Assembly: GCF_003024525.3 (NCBI RefSeq)
Contig: NZ_CP035934.2
Location: forward strand, 3,162,001 to 3,226,000
DNA length: 64,000 bases
Reading direction: 5' to 3'
From: Acinetobacter cumulans
GTDB lineage: Bacteria > Pseudomonadota > Gammaproteobacteria > Pseudomonadales > Moraxellaceae
Positions 20,042 to 29,663 of this stretch are shown here, one piece after another. The translations under genes and the position numbers were made by a program. Numbering within the stretch: position 1 is the first letter of the stretch; each line of letters begins with the position of its first letter. The notes below the pieces were generated by a model, which worked only from the letters and a program-made list of their open reading frames with translations, did no database searches and was not told where the DNA came from.

Positions 20042-22294
20042 TTATTGGTTGTTTTTGTTGGCTGGTACACCGTTTGGCACTGTAATTGTCTGACGCTTTA
20101 ATGCTGGCTCTATGGCGACAGGTGTCGTTACCACTTTGGCCGCAGGTACCGTTTGTGCCACAGGAGCAGTAGGCACAGCTTGATAGGTGGTACCCGTCAC
20201 ATTAGATGCAAGTTTTGAAACTGGCAAACGCTGTTGATAGATATCCTCTACCTGCTCAGGCAATTTTGCAAAGCCACCATCAGCATCTAAAGCCAACTGT
20301 AAGCTATACAATTGATTATAACGTTGCTGAGTCAAACGGCGACTTTCGTTGCTATTACCAATAATGGTCGGGTGAATAAAGACCAATAAATTACGCTTTT
20401 TATTGGACTTTCCATCGGAGCGAAATAAGCGACCTAAGCCTGGAATTGCACCCAAGCCAGGAACTGCCTGCCGTAGATAAGATGTGTTATCTGAAATTAG
20501 ACCACCGAGTACAATTGTTTGCCCATGCTCAGCCAAAATAGAGGTCTTTAAAGCACGTTTACTGGTCACCAAATCAGATGCTTGCCCTTTGTTGGCTTTT
20601 ACATCTGAAACTTCTTGCTCCACCTCTAAACGAACAGAGCCACCTTCGCCAATGTGTGGCACCACCTTTAAGGTCACACCCACATCTTTACGTTCGATTG
20701 TTGTATAGGGATTGGCTGTACCCGCTGAGCTGGTAGACACTGAGCCTGTGACGAAAGGTACGTTTTCACCGACCACAATATAGGCTTCTTCATTGTCCAT
20801 CGTCACAATTGAAGGTGTAGATAACAAATTGGATTTGGTGTTTTCTTTTAAGGCTTGGATCATTGCACCATAAAGCTTACGTGAGCCATCACTGCCTTCT
20901 TTATAATCACCTAAGACCAAGGACGTCCCTGCACTCACCGCACTGGCCGCTCCCAAAGCACCATTTGCTACCGCACCTGCTGCAATCTGACCTAAGCTAG
21001 AGCCAATATTATCGAAGTTAATAATACCAATACCGCTACTAATATCCCCCAATGCCCACTGTACGCCGAGTTGATCTGCATCATTGCCTTCAACTTCAAT
21101 AATCGCCGCTTCAATCAACACTTGCTGACGGCGTGTATCTAGTTGCTGAATCGCAGATTCAATTTCACGCATTAACTGAGGATCAGCCTTCACTACCAAT
21201 GCGTTCTGAGTTGCATCGGCAATAATACTAATGCCATTACCGTTAAACGTAGTGATATTATTTTGGTTAGCGCTACTGTTATTCGAATTTAAATTAATAC
21301 TCGAACCCGTATTATTATTTGAGCCATTATTCGACGTTGAATTGTTATTCATTAAACTATTCATGGTCGAATTGGTATTTGAAGAAGATGATCCTTTAGA
21401 CGAATCTGTCGATGAGACTGCTTGCCCCGTGACTAAGCCTTGTAAAATCTCTGCCAAGTTTTTTGCGCTGGCATATTTTAAACGGAAAACTTTTAAGCCA
21501 CCCAAACGATCTGCAGATGGCACATCCAACATTTCAATCATTTGGCGGATACGTTTACGCGATGCCGTATCACCTTTAATCACGATTCGATTGGTTCGAT
21601 TATCCGCAATAATACGCACACGTGCGCCTTTCAAATCTTTGGCTGCACCTGTAGAGCTCATAGAGTCTAATAAGCCGATCATTTCTTCTGCTTGGCTCGA
21701 CTGTAAGGTCACCGCTTCAATGTCATTTTGACCCGTACCATCAAGGTTACGAATAATCGTTTCCAGCTGATAAATATTACTTGCACGATCTGAAATAATT
21801 AAAGCATTGGTCCCTGCAACTCCAGACAAATGCGCAAACTGTGGCATGAGTGGGCGTAGTGCAGGAATCAAATCATTGGCATTGGTATTATCCAGCCAAA
21901 TCACACGCGTTACGATTTGATCTCCCGTCGCACGATGGCGTGCATCATAAGGAACACCTGAGCTTTTCACATTACTGTCTGGCACCAATTTAATGGTATT
22001 GCCTGACGGAATGGCAACCACACCATTGACATTCAATACGCCTAAAAAGAGATCATAAACCTCACTTTTATTCAGTGGCTTATTTGAAATGACCGTGACA
22101 TTGCCTCGAACCCGTGGGTCTACGGCAAAGTTTTTACCTGTAATGTCTGCAACTTCGTTAATAAATGCAGTTAAGTCTGCATCACGTAAATTAATTTTCC
22201 ATGTCTGTGCATAGCTGGCAGTGCTGACCATAGCCACCAGCGGCGCCAAAGCATAGGCGGCCAATATTGGACGATTATTATTGAATAAAGCCAT
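20042..22294 (-). CDS. gspD: type II secretion outer-membrane secretin
   Basis: A 750-residue secretin. A signal peptide (ending TASYAQ, about residue 30) precedes the N0 domain (WKINLRDADLTAFINEVADITG), N1-N3 repeats, and the secretin barrel with VPFVTGSVST and the GLISDN / VPGLGAIPGLGRLF signature. A Ser/Asn/Thr-only linker of about 55 residues interrupts the N3 domain. The C-terminal 80 residues are Pro/Val/Ala-rich, where pilotin-binding S domains usually lie. It makes the outer-membrane channel of the T2SS. It follows gspC after 39 bases. Confidence 0.96.
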   Translation of the reverse strand: MALFNNNRPILAAYALAPLVAMVSTASYAQTWKINLRDADLTAFINEVADITGKNFAVDPRVRGNVTVISNKPLNKSEVYDLFLGVLNVNGVVAIPSGNTIKLVPDSNVKSSGVPYDARHRATGDQIVTRVIWLDNTNANDLIPALRPLMPQFAHLSGVAGTNALIISDRASNIYQLETIIRNLDGTGQNDIEAVTLQSSQAEEMIGLLDSMSSTGAAKDLKGARVRIIADNRTNRIVIKGDTASRKRIRQMIEMLDVPSADRLGGLKVFRLKYASAKNLAEILQGLVTGQAVSSTDSSKGSSSSNTNSTMNSLMNNNSTSNNGSNNNTGSSINLNSNNSSANQNNITTFNGNGISIIADATQNALVVKADPQLMREIESAIQQLDTRRQQVLIEAAIIEVEGNDADQLGVQWALGDISSGIGIINFDNIGSSLGQIAAGAVANGALGAASAVSAGTSLVLGDYKEGSDGSRKLYGAMIQALKENTKSNLLSTPSIVTMDNEEAYIVVGENVPFVTGSVSTSSAGTANPYTTIERKDVGVTLKVVPHIGEGGSVRLEVEQEVSDVKANKGQASDLVTSKRALKTSILAEHGQTIVLGGLISDNTSYLRQAVPGLGAIPGLGRLFRSDGKSNKKRNLLVFIHPTIIGNSNESRRLTQQRYNQLYSLQLALDADGGFAKLPEQVEDIYQQRLPVSKLASNVTGTTYQAVPTAPVAQTVPAAKVVTTPVAIEPALKRQTITVPNGVPANKNNQ

Positions 22295-22333
22295 AACTAC
22301 TCGTGTTTCCTAACCTGCTTTAGTGATCACACA

Positions 22334-23194
22334 TCACTTCAAATCCTGTTGTACGGTTACCACTTGATCACCGCGTTTTATTTCGAGCTTGACCTGACCC
22401 TCACGTCGAGCTTGTTCTAATAATTGTGCTTCTGTTCGCCCTTGCCCAACCGTTTGACCATTGAGCGACATAATACGGTCGCCAGGTTGCAAACCAAGTT
22501 TATTGCGTAGCCCTACGGGTGTACGCGCTGTAACTTCATAACCACTGCCATTTGCCGACGACCCAATTCCCATATCTTGTAAATACTGATCACGGTTTTC
22601 TTGTATCTGTTGTACTGCTTGGCCTATGGCACTACTGGGCTGTGTATTTTGTGTATTGGCGGGTGCAGATGCACCTGTATTGCTATTTGATGCATTGGGA
22701 TTAAGTTCTGGAACAATCGGTTGATCTAAACCATTTTCCATACCTTTAAACTTGAGTTCACGCACTGCGCCACTGTTGTTTCTTAAAATCACACGATCCC
22801 AATACACTTCAGACAAACTATAGTTGGAACCTAAAATCATCTCACCCACGCGATAACGATCGGCAACTTCATTGACCTTAATCACGGCTGAAGAGAATTG
22901 GCTTGGATAACCTTGTACTACACCTTGCAAACTCATATTTAACTGCTGATCCGCTGCAGATGTATTGGCAGCTTCTTGAAAAAGTGCGAATGAGCTGATA
23001 TTGGGTACTTGAGCTTGCTGTGAACCCAATTCCACCCGCTCGATTTGCATGACTTGGGGTGGCGCTAATAGCAACCAAAGTAAAGCTGCTAACTTCCAAC
23101 ATAAAATTAAAATCGCGATGGCCAGTACCACAGGTGCGATACGATCTGCTTGCTTTAAATCCAGTTGTTTAATTTTATCCATCCACGCACTCAT
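22334..23194 (-). CDS. gspC: type II secretion protein GspC
   Basis: A 286-residue inner-membrane protein: short cytoplasmic N-terminus, one membrane segment (about residues 20-43), a homology region (FALFQEAANTS...LQGVVQGYPSQFSSAVIK...YRVGEMILG) and a C-terminal PDZ domain (TPVGLRNKLGLQPGDRIMSLNGQTV). The Ser/Asn/Gln linker between them is variable in the family. GspC links the inner-membrane platform to the GspD secretin through its homology region. Its start codon overlaps the gspN stop by one base, so the two are coupled. Confidence 0.93.
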   Translation of the reverse strand: MSAWMDKIKQLDLKQADRIAPVVLAIAILILCWKLAALLWLLLAPPQVMQIERVELGSQQAQVPNISSFALFQEAANTSAADQQLNMSLQGVVQGYPSQFSSAVIKVNEVADRYRVGEMILGSNYSLSEVYWDRVILRNNSGAVRELKFKGMENGLDQPIVPELNPNASNSNTGASAPANTQNTQPSSAIGQAVQQIQENRDQYLQDMGIGSSANGSGYEVTARTPVGLRNKLGLQPGDRIMSLNGQTVGQGRTEAQLLEQARREGQVKLEIKRGDQVVTVQQDLK

Positions 23195-23982
23195 TACATG
23201 CCACCTCGTATCAATGGCTGACGTGAGCTCACTACATAAGTATCTAAGCCAGCTTTTCCATCATAAGAAGCAACATTCATTAATAAGCGCTGTGTCAATT
23301 GCACATCCAGCATTAGGCTGGCATCCAATTGCAAATTCATCATTTTTTGTTCACGTTGATCACGCACATCGATGAGCAACTTACCTTGTTCATCTGAGAG
23401 CTTAGCCATTAAAGACGGAATCGTCATTCGGTCTTGTCGTTGTGCATAGGTATAAATTAACTCACCACCCGCCCATTGCAATTGACCTTCTGCCTGCGTA
23501 AAACCTTGGCTTGGATGGTATCGAACCGCAACATCTTTTAATTGAATAGCATTCACGGGCCACTGCCAATCGGCTAAACTTTTGAGTGTTTCTGGCGCAA
23601 TCTGCCCATTCATATCTTGAACATGTAGCGTTTTACCTAAGCCATAGCCTAGCACTGCATCAAGCTTGGTATTGCCACTATGAATTTCAACATTTGCACC
23701 CAAGCGCAGTAAAATTAAATCCCAAGGCCGAGTTTTCCAACTGACTGACCCTGTTAACTGATCTTTTTTCCAATCTGCCTGCCCACGCCAAATATTGCCA
23801 CTGACGTTATGAAGGGTCTGATTATTTTTATAAAATTTTGAAAAAATCCATGCTGCTGGTACTTGCAACAGGATAAAAATAAAAAAACTAATGACAGCAA
23901 AGATCAACCATCTGATTTGCTTTGGTTTCTTGCTCATCCTGCCCCAACTGAAATTATCATTTTTCTTCCATGAAACTCGCAT
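23194..23982 (-). CDS. gspN: type II secretion protein GspN
   Basis: A 262-residue protein with one N-terminal membrane helix (RWLIFAVISFFIFILLQVPAAWIF) and a beta-rich periplasmic part including NVSGNIWRG, the region where GspN proteins resemble AsmA-like folds. GspN is an accessory component found in some T2SS loci. The start is uncertain: ATG 23982 gives the longest frame, while ATG 23937 (MSKKPKQ) removes 15 residues and gives a more normal N-terminus. First gene of the gspN-gspC-gspD unit. Confidence 0.85.
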   Translation of the reverse strand: MRVSWKKNDNFSWGRMSKKPKQIRWLIFAVISFFIFILLQVPAAWIFSKFYKNNQTLHNVSGNIWRGQADWKKDQLTGSVSWKTRPWDLILLRLGANVEIHSGNTKLDAVLGYGLGKTLHVQDMNGQIAPETLKSLADWQWPVNAIQLKDVAVRYHPSQGFTQAEGQLQWAGGELIYTYAQRQDRMTIPSLMAKLSDEQGKLLIDVRDQREQKMMNLQLDASLMLDVQLTQRLLMNVASYDGKAGLDTYVVSSRQPLIRGGM

Positions 23983-24034
23983 TCTTTATAGACACATTAT
24001 GCACACTTTTTCCACAACGCCAATTCATAGGGAT

Positions 24035-24065
24035 AAAAAAACCAAGCAAAAATGCTTGGTTTTTT
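24035..24065. terminator. bidirectional intrinsic terminator
   Basis: AACCAAGCA and TGCTTGGTT form a hairpin with an AAAA loop, flanked by an A run and a T run. It lies downstream of the H-NS-like gene on the minus strand and just upstream of gspN. Confidence 0.8.
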
Positions 24066-24122
24066 ATCTTAGCGTCCAATCATGACGATGCCATGACCAA
24101 TTGCCTCGAAGTTTGCGTCAAC

Positions 24123-24446
24123 TTAGATAATAAAATCTTCTAACTTCGCACCTTTTTCAAGTTCTGCAACCAACCAACGAGGTTGTTTACCACGACCTGT
24201 CCAAGTGTCTTCTTGATTTGCTTTGCTACGGTAACGTGGCTCTACTGATTTACGCACAGTTTTTTTACGTTTGCTTGCACCAAATTCTAAAATTTGTTCA
24301 ATCGTTAAACCTACATTTTCTGCGATTTCTAGGATTTGATTATAGGCATCTTCAACTGCTTGATCTTTTTTAGAGGCAATTAAAGCTTCCGCTTCAACCT
24401 GTAGTCGTTTTAATTCTTCTACAGATAAATTACTGATGTCTGGCAT
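24123..24446 (-). CDS. H-NS family nucleoid-associated protein
   Basis: A 107-residue protein. The N-terminal coiled coil (SVEELKRLQVEAEALIASKKDQAVEDAYNQI) is the oligomerisation domain. The C-terminal DNA-binding domain has the H-NS core TWTGRGKQPRWL (about residues 80-91). Proteins of this family silence AT-rich, horizontally acquired DNA, which makes it a plausible silencer of the AT-rich island at 43390-45330. I chose the start at 24446 (MPDISNLS) for its GGAGT ribosome site over an upstream ATG that adds 16 residues. Confidence 0.9.
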   Translation of the reverse strand: MPDISNLSVEELKRLQVEAEALIASKKDQAVEDAYNQILEIAENVGLTIEQILEFGASKRKKTVRKSVEPRYRSKANQEDTWTGRGKQPRWLVAELEKGAKLEDFII

Positions 24447-24582
24447 TACATTAACTCCGAGTTTCATTTTATTTTGTTTTGTAAAACACGCCAATCATAT
24501 TTATATTACAATTAATATTCAATAAAAATAAAAATAAAAAACATGTTTTCACTAATCTTCACAAAATATATATACCTCGAAT

Positions 24583-25011
24583 TTAAATGATATTAGAAAC
24601 ACTTAATTCTATTTCTTTCATTTTTAAACGTACGCGCTCTGGAATTGCTGTTTTCTTCATATTGATTTTATCTACACAAACAATGACTGCCTCTCCTTGA
24701 GCAATAACTGCTTGTTGCTTTTCACTCCATAAAACATAACTCATTCTTAATGCACTATTTCGGAGCTCTTCAATACGTGTGGCCACACTTAATGTATCGG
24801 GATAAAATACAGGTTTTAAATATTGACACTGACTGGAAGCCACAACTGTAAATACATCGGTCGAAAATATATCTAAAGCATCAAAATATAGAATTCGCGC
24901 GCTTTCCATATAACGATAATAAACCGTATTATTTACATGACCAAAAGCATCCATATCCCCCCATGCAACAGCTTGCTTGAGAATAATTGGATAATGCTTG
25001 ATTAAATCCAT
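24583..25011 (-). CDS. YbgC/FadM-like acyl-CoA thioesterase
   Basis: A 142-residue hotdog-fold protein with the 4-hydroxybenzoyl-CoA thioesterase signature WGDMDAFGHVNNTVYYRYMESARILYF (about residues 17-43), whose Asp is the usual catalytic residue. Length is normal for the single-hotdog family. Likely hydrolyses acyl-CoA in the cytosol; substrate not predictable. It sits 12 bases after the HemY-like gene on the same strand and may be the last gene of the heme operon. Confidence 0.85.
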   Translation of the reverse strand: MDLIKHYPIILKQAVAWGDMDAFGHVNNTVYYRYMESARILYFDALDIFSTDVFTVVASSQCQYLKPVFYPDTLSVATRIEELRNSALRMSYVLWSEKQQAVIAQGEAVIVCVDKINMKKTAIPERVRLKMKEIELSVSNII

Positions 25012-25023
25012 TTATAAATTCCT

Positions 25024-26217
25024 TTAAATTTTAATTTTTACAAAATTCGCATTATTTTCAAAAATAAGATTTAACTGTTGCACTAAATCTTCTTGACCTT
25101 GCAACAACGATTTAATTCGCAAATAACTCATCAACACATCATCTGGATATAACTGCAACAGTGCTTCAGCATCTTGAATACACCCTGTGGCCATATACAC
25201 ATGCCATTTTGCAAAACTTAATACCGGTAAGGCAGGATAACGACTTTCCCAAAGTGTAATTTGCTGCTCAGCTCGCTGATAGTCTGGGTTTTGACACAAT
25301 AGCTGCTGCTCAAACCACAAATAGAACACCTCTTGATTAAATTGCTCTCCAAGCAAGTGTTCTGCAAGCTGTTGATGCTGCATACCCAGTTCAGGCAAAC
25401 GGGCTAAAATTTTTAACCAAAGCACTTTAATATCATAAGGGCGCACTTCAATTTGTTCGCTTAAATCTAGATAGCGCTGTTGCAAACGTTGTAAATCAGC
25501 AACAGAGGCTTGATCAAATGCCTTTAGCAACTGCTTTAACCAGACCTGCTTTGCGGTTTCATCTAAGTGACCGTAGCGCGTAGAATGTAAATATAACCAC
25601 GGAAACTGCGCAGCAAACTGCCCCCACAAGCTAATTAAACGTTGCTCATACGCTTCTTTAACGTTATTTAACCAAGGGGATAATTCATGTTGATTTAAAA
25701 ATTCGAGATGTGTGAGTGCTTGCTCACCATCATGCTTTGACAAAAAAATCTCAATACGCTGTTGTTCAGCTAGCTCAAATGCCATCGGATTTGCTTCATT
25801 TAAAGCAATTAAGGCTTCGTTATATTGTTGACGCATCCAATATAAACGCGCACTAATAATCCCTTTTAATAAACCTGATTGACTGAACACTTGTTGAATA
25901 AAGTTTTGCTGATCAGGACCTGCATTTAATAACCAAACCACTGCCAATTGCTCATAGGGATGCAATTGATTAAAACTAAAAACAGTTTCAATTTTACGTT
26001 GCTCACGGCTTAAATAACGTTTTACGGTTAACCAAAGCATTTGAACAATAAAGCTTAATAAAATTAAACAGAAAATTAAAACCCACAGATTGGTTTGTAT
26101 TTGCCATTCACGCCAATATAAATAAACATAGCCAGCACCATAACCATAGCTCAACAAACTAAATAATGCGGTACATAATAAGCCGACAAAGAGATAGGCT
26201 AAAATGATCTGCTTCAT
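25024..26217 (-). CDS. hemY: HemY-type membrane TPR protein
   Basis: A 397-residue protein with two N-terminal membrane helices (about residues 3-25 and 42-64) and a long soluble helical part of TPR-like repeats, the architecture of proteobacterial HemY (not the Bacillus protoporphyrinogen oxidase of that name). It is co-transcribed with hemC, hemD and hemX-like genes: six bases after the previous stop. Its biochemical role in late heme synthesis is not settled. The high Gln/Leu content is family-typical. Confidence 0.82.
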   Translation of the reverse strand: MKQIILAYLFVGLLCTALFSLLSYGYGAGYVYLYWREWQIQTNLWVLIFCLILLSFIVQMLWLTVKRYLSREQRKIETVFSFNQLHPYEQLAVVWLLNAGPDQQNFIQQVFSQSGLLKGIISARLYWMRQQYNEALIALNEANPMAFELAEQQRIEIFLSKHDGEQALTHLEFLNQHELSPWLNNVKEAYEQRLISLWGQFAAQFPWLYLHSTRYGHLDETAKQVWLKQLLKAFDQASVADLQRLQQRYLDLSEQIEVRPYDIKVLWLKILARLPELGMQHQQLAEHLLGEQFNQEVFYLWFEQQLLCQNPDYQRAEQQITLWESRYPALPVLSFAKWHVYMATGCIQDAEALLQLYPDDVLMSYLRIKSLLQGQEDLVQQLNLIFENNANFVKIKI

Positions 26218-26223
26218 ATTGGC

Positions 26224-27057
26224 TTATCCGATTAAAGTTCGTGTATTTAATACAGGTGCAGTAAATACAGGGGATTGTTTTAGTTGATGTATACGCTGAA
26301 TAAAATGCTGGGTGTTGATATCTGGAAGTTGTTTTAAACTCTTTTCAATCGATGTCAACTCAATTTGAAAGGCTTGATATTGCCCTTTCTGTAAAAGTTG
26401 CTGTGCATTTAATAAGCGCAATTGGGCTTCTTTTAAAACCAATGAACGTTGCATTAAAACCGCACTTGGTCGATCGACAGATTCAATTTGAATCCAACGC
26501 TTTAAAAATGACTGATCTTGTTGTTCTGGCAAACCAATATGTTGTTTTTGGATTTCTTTAGCCAATTCCGCATCCAATTGCTGGAGCAGATTCACCGTCT
26601 TTTGGTTTTGTGCATTCCGTGCATGTACAAATTGCACAATATTGCCCCGATCTTTTTCAATCACCTGATGCAAACTGACTTTCAAAGCAGGTGCCAAAGT
26701 ATAGCTTTCTAAGTTCTGATCCAATTTCATCAGCTTATCTAAAGCCAAAGTATATTGTTGTTGCTGTAAGGCAAACTCAATGTAATCCAACTGCATTGCA
26801 ATGAGCTTGCTTGGCGCCATCTGCTCAACTGGAATCGGATCGACTTGTGCACTTGGAGCAACATTTGTGGTCAATGGCTCGCCTATTTGTCGTTTTAATG
26901 CCGCCATTTGATCATTTAAGCTGGCATTGCGTTGTTCTAATTGGCTTTGATGCTGTTGCGCCTGTTGCTGCTGCCCTTGCAACAGGTAAACGTCATAACT
27001 TAACTTCAGCAACCATAATGCCAGTACAACCACCAACAAGATAGACAGTTTCTTCAT
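26224..27057 (-). CDS. hemX: HemX-family membrane protein
   Basis: A 277-residue protein with one N-terminal membrane helix (LSILLVVVLALWLLKLSYDVYLL), a coiled coil (about residues 30-62) and a helical periplasmic domain, as in the HemX family often misnamed uroporphyrinogen-III C-methyltransferase. No methyltransferase motif is visible. Its start overlaps the hemD stop by four bases (ATGA), so it is translationally coupled. It fits the conserved hemC-hemD-hemX-hemY order. Confidence 0.82.
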   Translation of the reverse strand: MKKLSILLVVVLALWLLKLSYDVYLLQGQQQQAQQHQSQLEQRNASLNDQMAALKRQIGEPLTTNVAPSAQVDPIPVEQMAPSKLIAMQLDYIEFALQQQQYTLALDKLMKLDQNLESYTLAPALKVSLHQVIEKDRGNIVQFVHARNAQNQKTVNLLQQLDAELAKEIQKQHIGLPEQQDQSFLKRWIQIESVDRPSAVLMQRSLVLKEAQLRLLNAQQLLQKGQYQAFQIELTSIEKSLKQLPDINTQHFIQRIHQLKQSPVFTAPVLNTRTLIG

Positions 27058-27833
27058 GTATTCCCTTGCACAGCATGAAGCTGTTTTAAAATAGTATCCT
27101 GTTTTAAATCTTCGAGCTGTATCACCTGATACCCCAATTGATGCTCATGACAAGATTGCTCGACCAGATGAGTCACTCGCTCAGCCAGAACAAAACAATA
27201 TATTGAGATCTGTCCAAGCGAATAGTGCTGTGCTAATCGTAGCCAATTACGCCAACTGGCCTCACTACTCACCAGTAATATACAAAGCGAAGCCTCACGA
27301 ATGAACACCAAATTTTCTTGCAAGCTTTGCTCTGTAGAGGTTGGGCAATAGCGTCGATACAACACAAAATTGAGAACTTGAATTCCTTGTGTAGCTAAAG
27401 TATCCATCATAAATTGACGGCCACCTTCTCCACGCCAAAACGCAATCCGCGCCGTTCGACCAAGTCGTTGTAGCACAGGTAAACGTAGCATGCCTTCCGA
27501 GGTTTCAACTTCGGGCACTTGGCTTTCGAAGCCATATTGCAATAGTGCTTGTGCTGTTGCTTGCCCGACCGCAATCCACTGAATATTGTGTAAATCTTCA
27601 GGCTTGCCACCAGCTTGAGCCAAGGCCTGCATGCCAAATTCCACCGCTGCTGGACTCACCACAACAATCACCTGCACTTCGTTTATTTGGGCAAATAAAG
27701 TCGCAAGTGATTCAGACCACGGCATCGCATCAAGTGCTAGCAAAGGAAGTTCTAATACAGTTAATCCCTCAGCTTGTAATGCTGACGTCAGCTGCTGAGC
27801 GCGATCTGCTGGTCGAGTGTTAATAAACAACAT
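27054..27833 (-). CDS. hemD: uroporphyrinogen-III synthase
   Basis: A 259-residue two-lobed enzyme that closes and inverts ring D of hydroxymethylbilane to give uroporphyrinogen III. The N-terminal FINTRPADRAQQL and the interdomain VVVSPAAVEFGMQAL are family features, and the C-terminal ILLVSSEASWRNW is the conserved Ser/Thr region. HemD proteins diverge strongly, so position after hemC is important support. It starts 21 bases after the hemC stop. Confidence 0.92.
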   Translation of the reverse strand: MLFINTRPADRAQQLTSALQAEGLTVLELPLLALDAMPWSESLATLFAQINEVQVIVVVSPAAVEFGMQALAQAGGKPEDLHNIQWIAVGQATAQALLQYGFESQVPEVETSEGMLRLPVLQRLGRTARIAFWRGEGGRQFMMDTLATQGIQVLNFVLYRRYCPTSTEQSLQENLVFIREASLCILLVSSEASWRNWLRLAQHYSLGQISIYCFVLAERVTHLVEQSCHEHQLGYQVIQLEDLKQDTILKQLHAVQGNT

Positions 27834-27854
27834 GGCGTGAAGGATAAAACGTGC

Positions 27855-28772
27855 TTAGTACAAGGCTTTCAATAAATCGCCAGCACCTTGCTCCAGCAAA
27901 TCTTTGGCTAAGGCCACACCTAGTGCTTCTGCATCTGTCGTTGCGCCTTGTTGGGTTGCTTGTAGTAGCGTTAAGCCATCAACACTACCGACACGCCCTT
28001 CAATGTGCAATCCATCCTGTTGCAAGGTTGCATAACCTGCGATTGGCACCTGACAACCACCTTCCAAATACGCATTAAAAGCGCGTTCCGCACGTACGCA
28101 GGCATTGGTTTCGTCATGCATTAAAGGCAAGATATAATCCAATACTGTGCTGTCTGCTTCACGGCATTCTAGGCCCAATGCACCTTGGCCCACAGCAGGC
28201 AAACTTAAGTCAGCGTCTAAGCTATGACGAATGCGATCAGCCAAACCAAGGCGTTTTAAACCTGCGCTGGCCAAAATAATCGCATCATATAGCCCTGCAT
28301 CAAGTTTAGATAAACGTGTGCCCACATTGCCACGCAAATCAATAATTTCGAGGTCTGGACGGCTTTTTAAAATCTGACATTTACGGCGCAAGCTTGATGT
28401 GCCCACCTTAGCGCCCTGAGGCAAGTCTGCAAAGCTTGCATAAGTATTTGAGACAAAAGCATCGAGCGGATCTTCACGCTCACAAATTACTGCCAGCGTT
28501 AAACCCTCAGGTAATGCCATTGGCACATCCTTCATGGAGTGTACGGCTAAATCTGCACGACCATCTAATAAAGCGGCTTCAAGTTCTTTAACAAATAAAC
28601 CTTTACCACCAATTTTAGCCAAGGGTGTGTCTAAAATTTTGTCACCCTGAGTTACAAATGTAACCAACTCCACCTGCAAACCTTGGTGCAGGGCTTCGAG
28701 ACGAGCTTTAATGTGCTCCGCTTGCCAAAGTGCAAGCGGGCTTTGTCGTGTTGCAATCTTCAGGGTTTTCAT
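27855..28772 (-). CDS. hemC: hydroxymethylbilane synthase (porphobilinogen deaminase)
   Basis: A 305-residue enzyme joining four porphobilinogens. Visible motifs: [30 protein letters not shown], the catalytic-Asp region [42 protein letters not shown] and the dipyrromethane-cofactor cysteine in [11 protein letters not shown]. The reading frame extends 21 codons upstream, but ATG 28772 (MKTLKIATR) is the family start. First gene of hemCDXY, downstream of algR by 95 bases, as in Pseudomonas. Confidence 0.97.
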   Translation of the reverse strand: MKTLKIATRQSPLALWQAEHIKARLEALHQGLQVELVTFVTQGDKILDTPLAKIGGKGLFVKELEAALLDGRADLAVHSMKDVPMALPEGLTLAVICEREDPLDAFVSNTYASFADLPQGAKVGTSSLRRKCQILKSRPDLEIIDLRGNVGTRLSKLDAGLYDAIILASAGLKRLGLADRIRHSLDADLSLPAVGQGALGLECREADSTVLDYILPLMHDETNACVRAERAFNAYLEGGCQVPIAGYATLQQDGLHIEGRVGSVDGLTLLQATQQGATTDAEALGVALAKDLLEQGAGDLLKALY

Positions 28773-28866
28773 AACATTCAAATAACAGTCAATATGAACA
28801 CATTCTAAACTTAACTGTCTTACATTGAAATGCAATATCTTTAAGGCACAAATACGCGATTAAAGA

Positions 28867-29607
28867 TTATAGTTTTTGTATGCGCTCTCTTAAACTGGGT
28901 AAATGTCGGCGACTCACGGCCAAGCGCTCTTCCAGTTCACGACAACGTACTTGATATTGCCCCGAACTTACCACTTCTAAGCCATCTAAATAACTCACTG
29001 ACACCAAAGCATTACGATGGATTCTAATGAATTGGTCCCCAAATTCGAGTTCTAAATCCTTCAGTGTTTCATCAATCAAAACACTGCCATTTTTATGTCT
29101 TACCGTGACATATTTTTGATCCGCCAAAAAATAGTAAATATTTTCTACAGGCACCAATTCCATACCACGATAAGTCTTTGCCGCAATCTGATGACGGCTG
29201 ATTTTAAGTTCTTCCATATTTTCTTTTTGTTTTATACCGCTCATTTGAGCTTGAGTGAGTTTAACGAGATGATCTAAAACTTGTTGCAATTCCTGTTGCA
29301 TCACGGGTTTAAGCAAATATCCCTCGGCATTGGATTTAAATGCATCCAGTGCATGGTGATCATAGGCCGTACAAAATACAATGGCTGGCATTGGATCCAG
29401 CTCACGTAAATGTTGTGCGCAAACCAAACCATCCATTTCAGGCATTTGAATATCTAATAAGATGACATCGGGTTCTAGGCTTTGTGCCAAATCAATCGCC
29501 TGTTGACCATGCGATGCTGTTGCCACAACTTGATGTCCCATCTGTGTGACCAAACGTGATAATCGCTCTACTGCCAGAGACTCATCATCACATATCAGGA
29601 TGTCCAT
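28867..29607 (-). CDS. algR: AlgR-type LytTR response regulator
   Basis: A 246-residue response regulator. The receiver domain has acidic residues DD at 7-8, phosphoacceptor Asp in VILLDIQMPEMDG (about residue 52) and the conserved Lys in YLLKPV. The C-terminal LytTR DNA-binding domain (about residues 140-240) shows VENIYYFLADQKYVTV and RIHRNALVSVSYLDG. It pairs with the histidine kinase encoded just upstream. In Pseudomonas AlgR controls surface and virulence genes; targets here are unknown. Confidence 0.9.
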   Translation of the reverse strand: MDILICDDESLAVERLSRLVTQMGHQVVATASHGQQAIDLAQSLEPDVILLDIQMPEMDGLVCAQHLRELDPMPAIVFCTAYDHHALDAFKSNAEGYLLKPVMQQELQQVLDHLVKLTQAQMSGIKQKENMEELKISRHQIAAKTYRGMELVPVENIYYFLADQKYVTVRHKNGSVLIDETLKDLELEFGDQFIRIHRNALVSVSYLDGLEVVSSGQYQVRCRELEERLAVSRRHLPSLRERIQKL

Positions 29608-29663
29608 TTCTCCTCCTTACACAGTTCACTTTATTTATTTTTATAAGTGCGCGGTGCTGTTTT

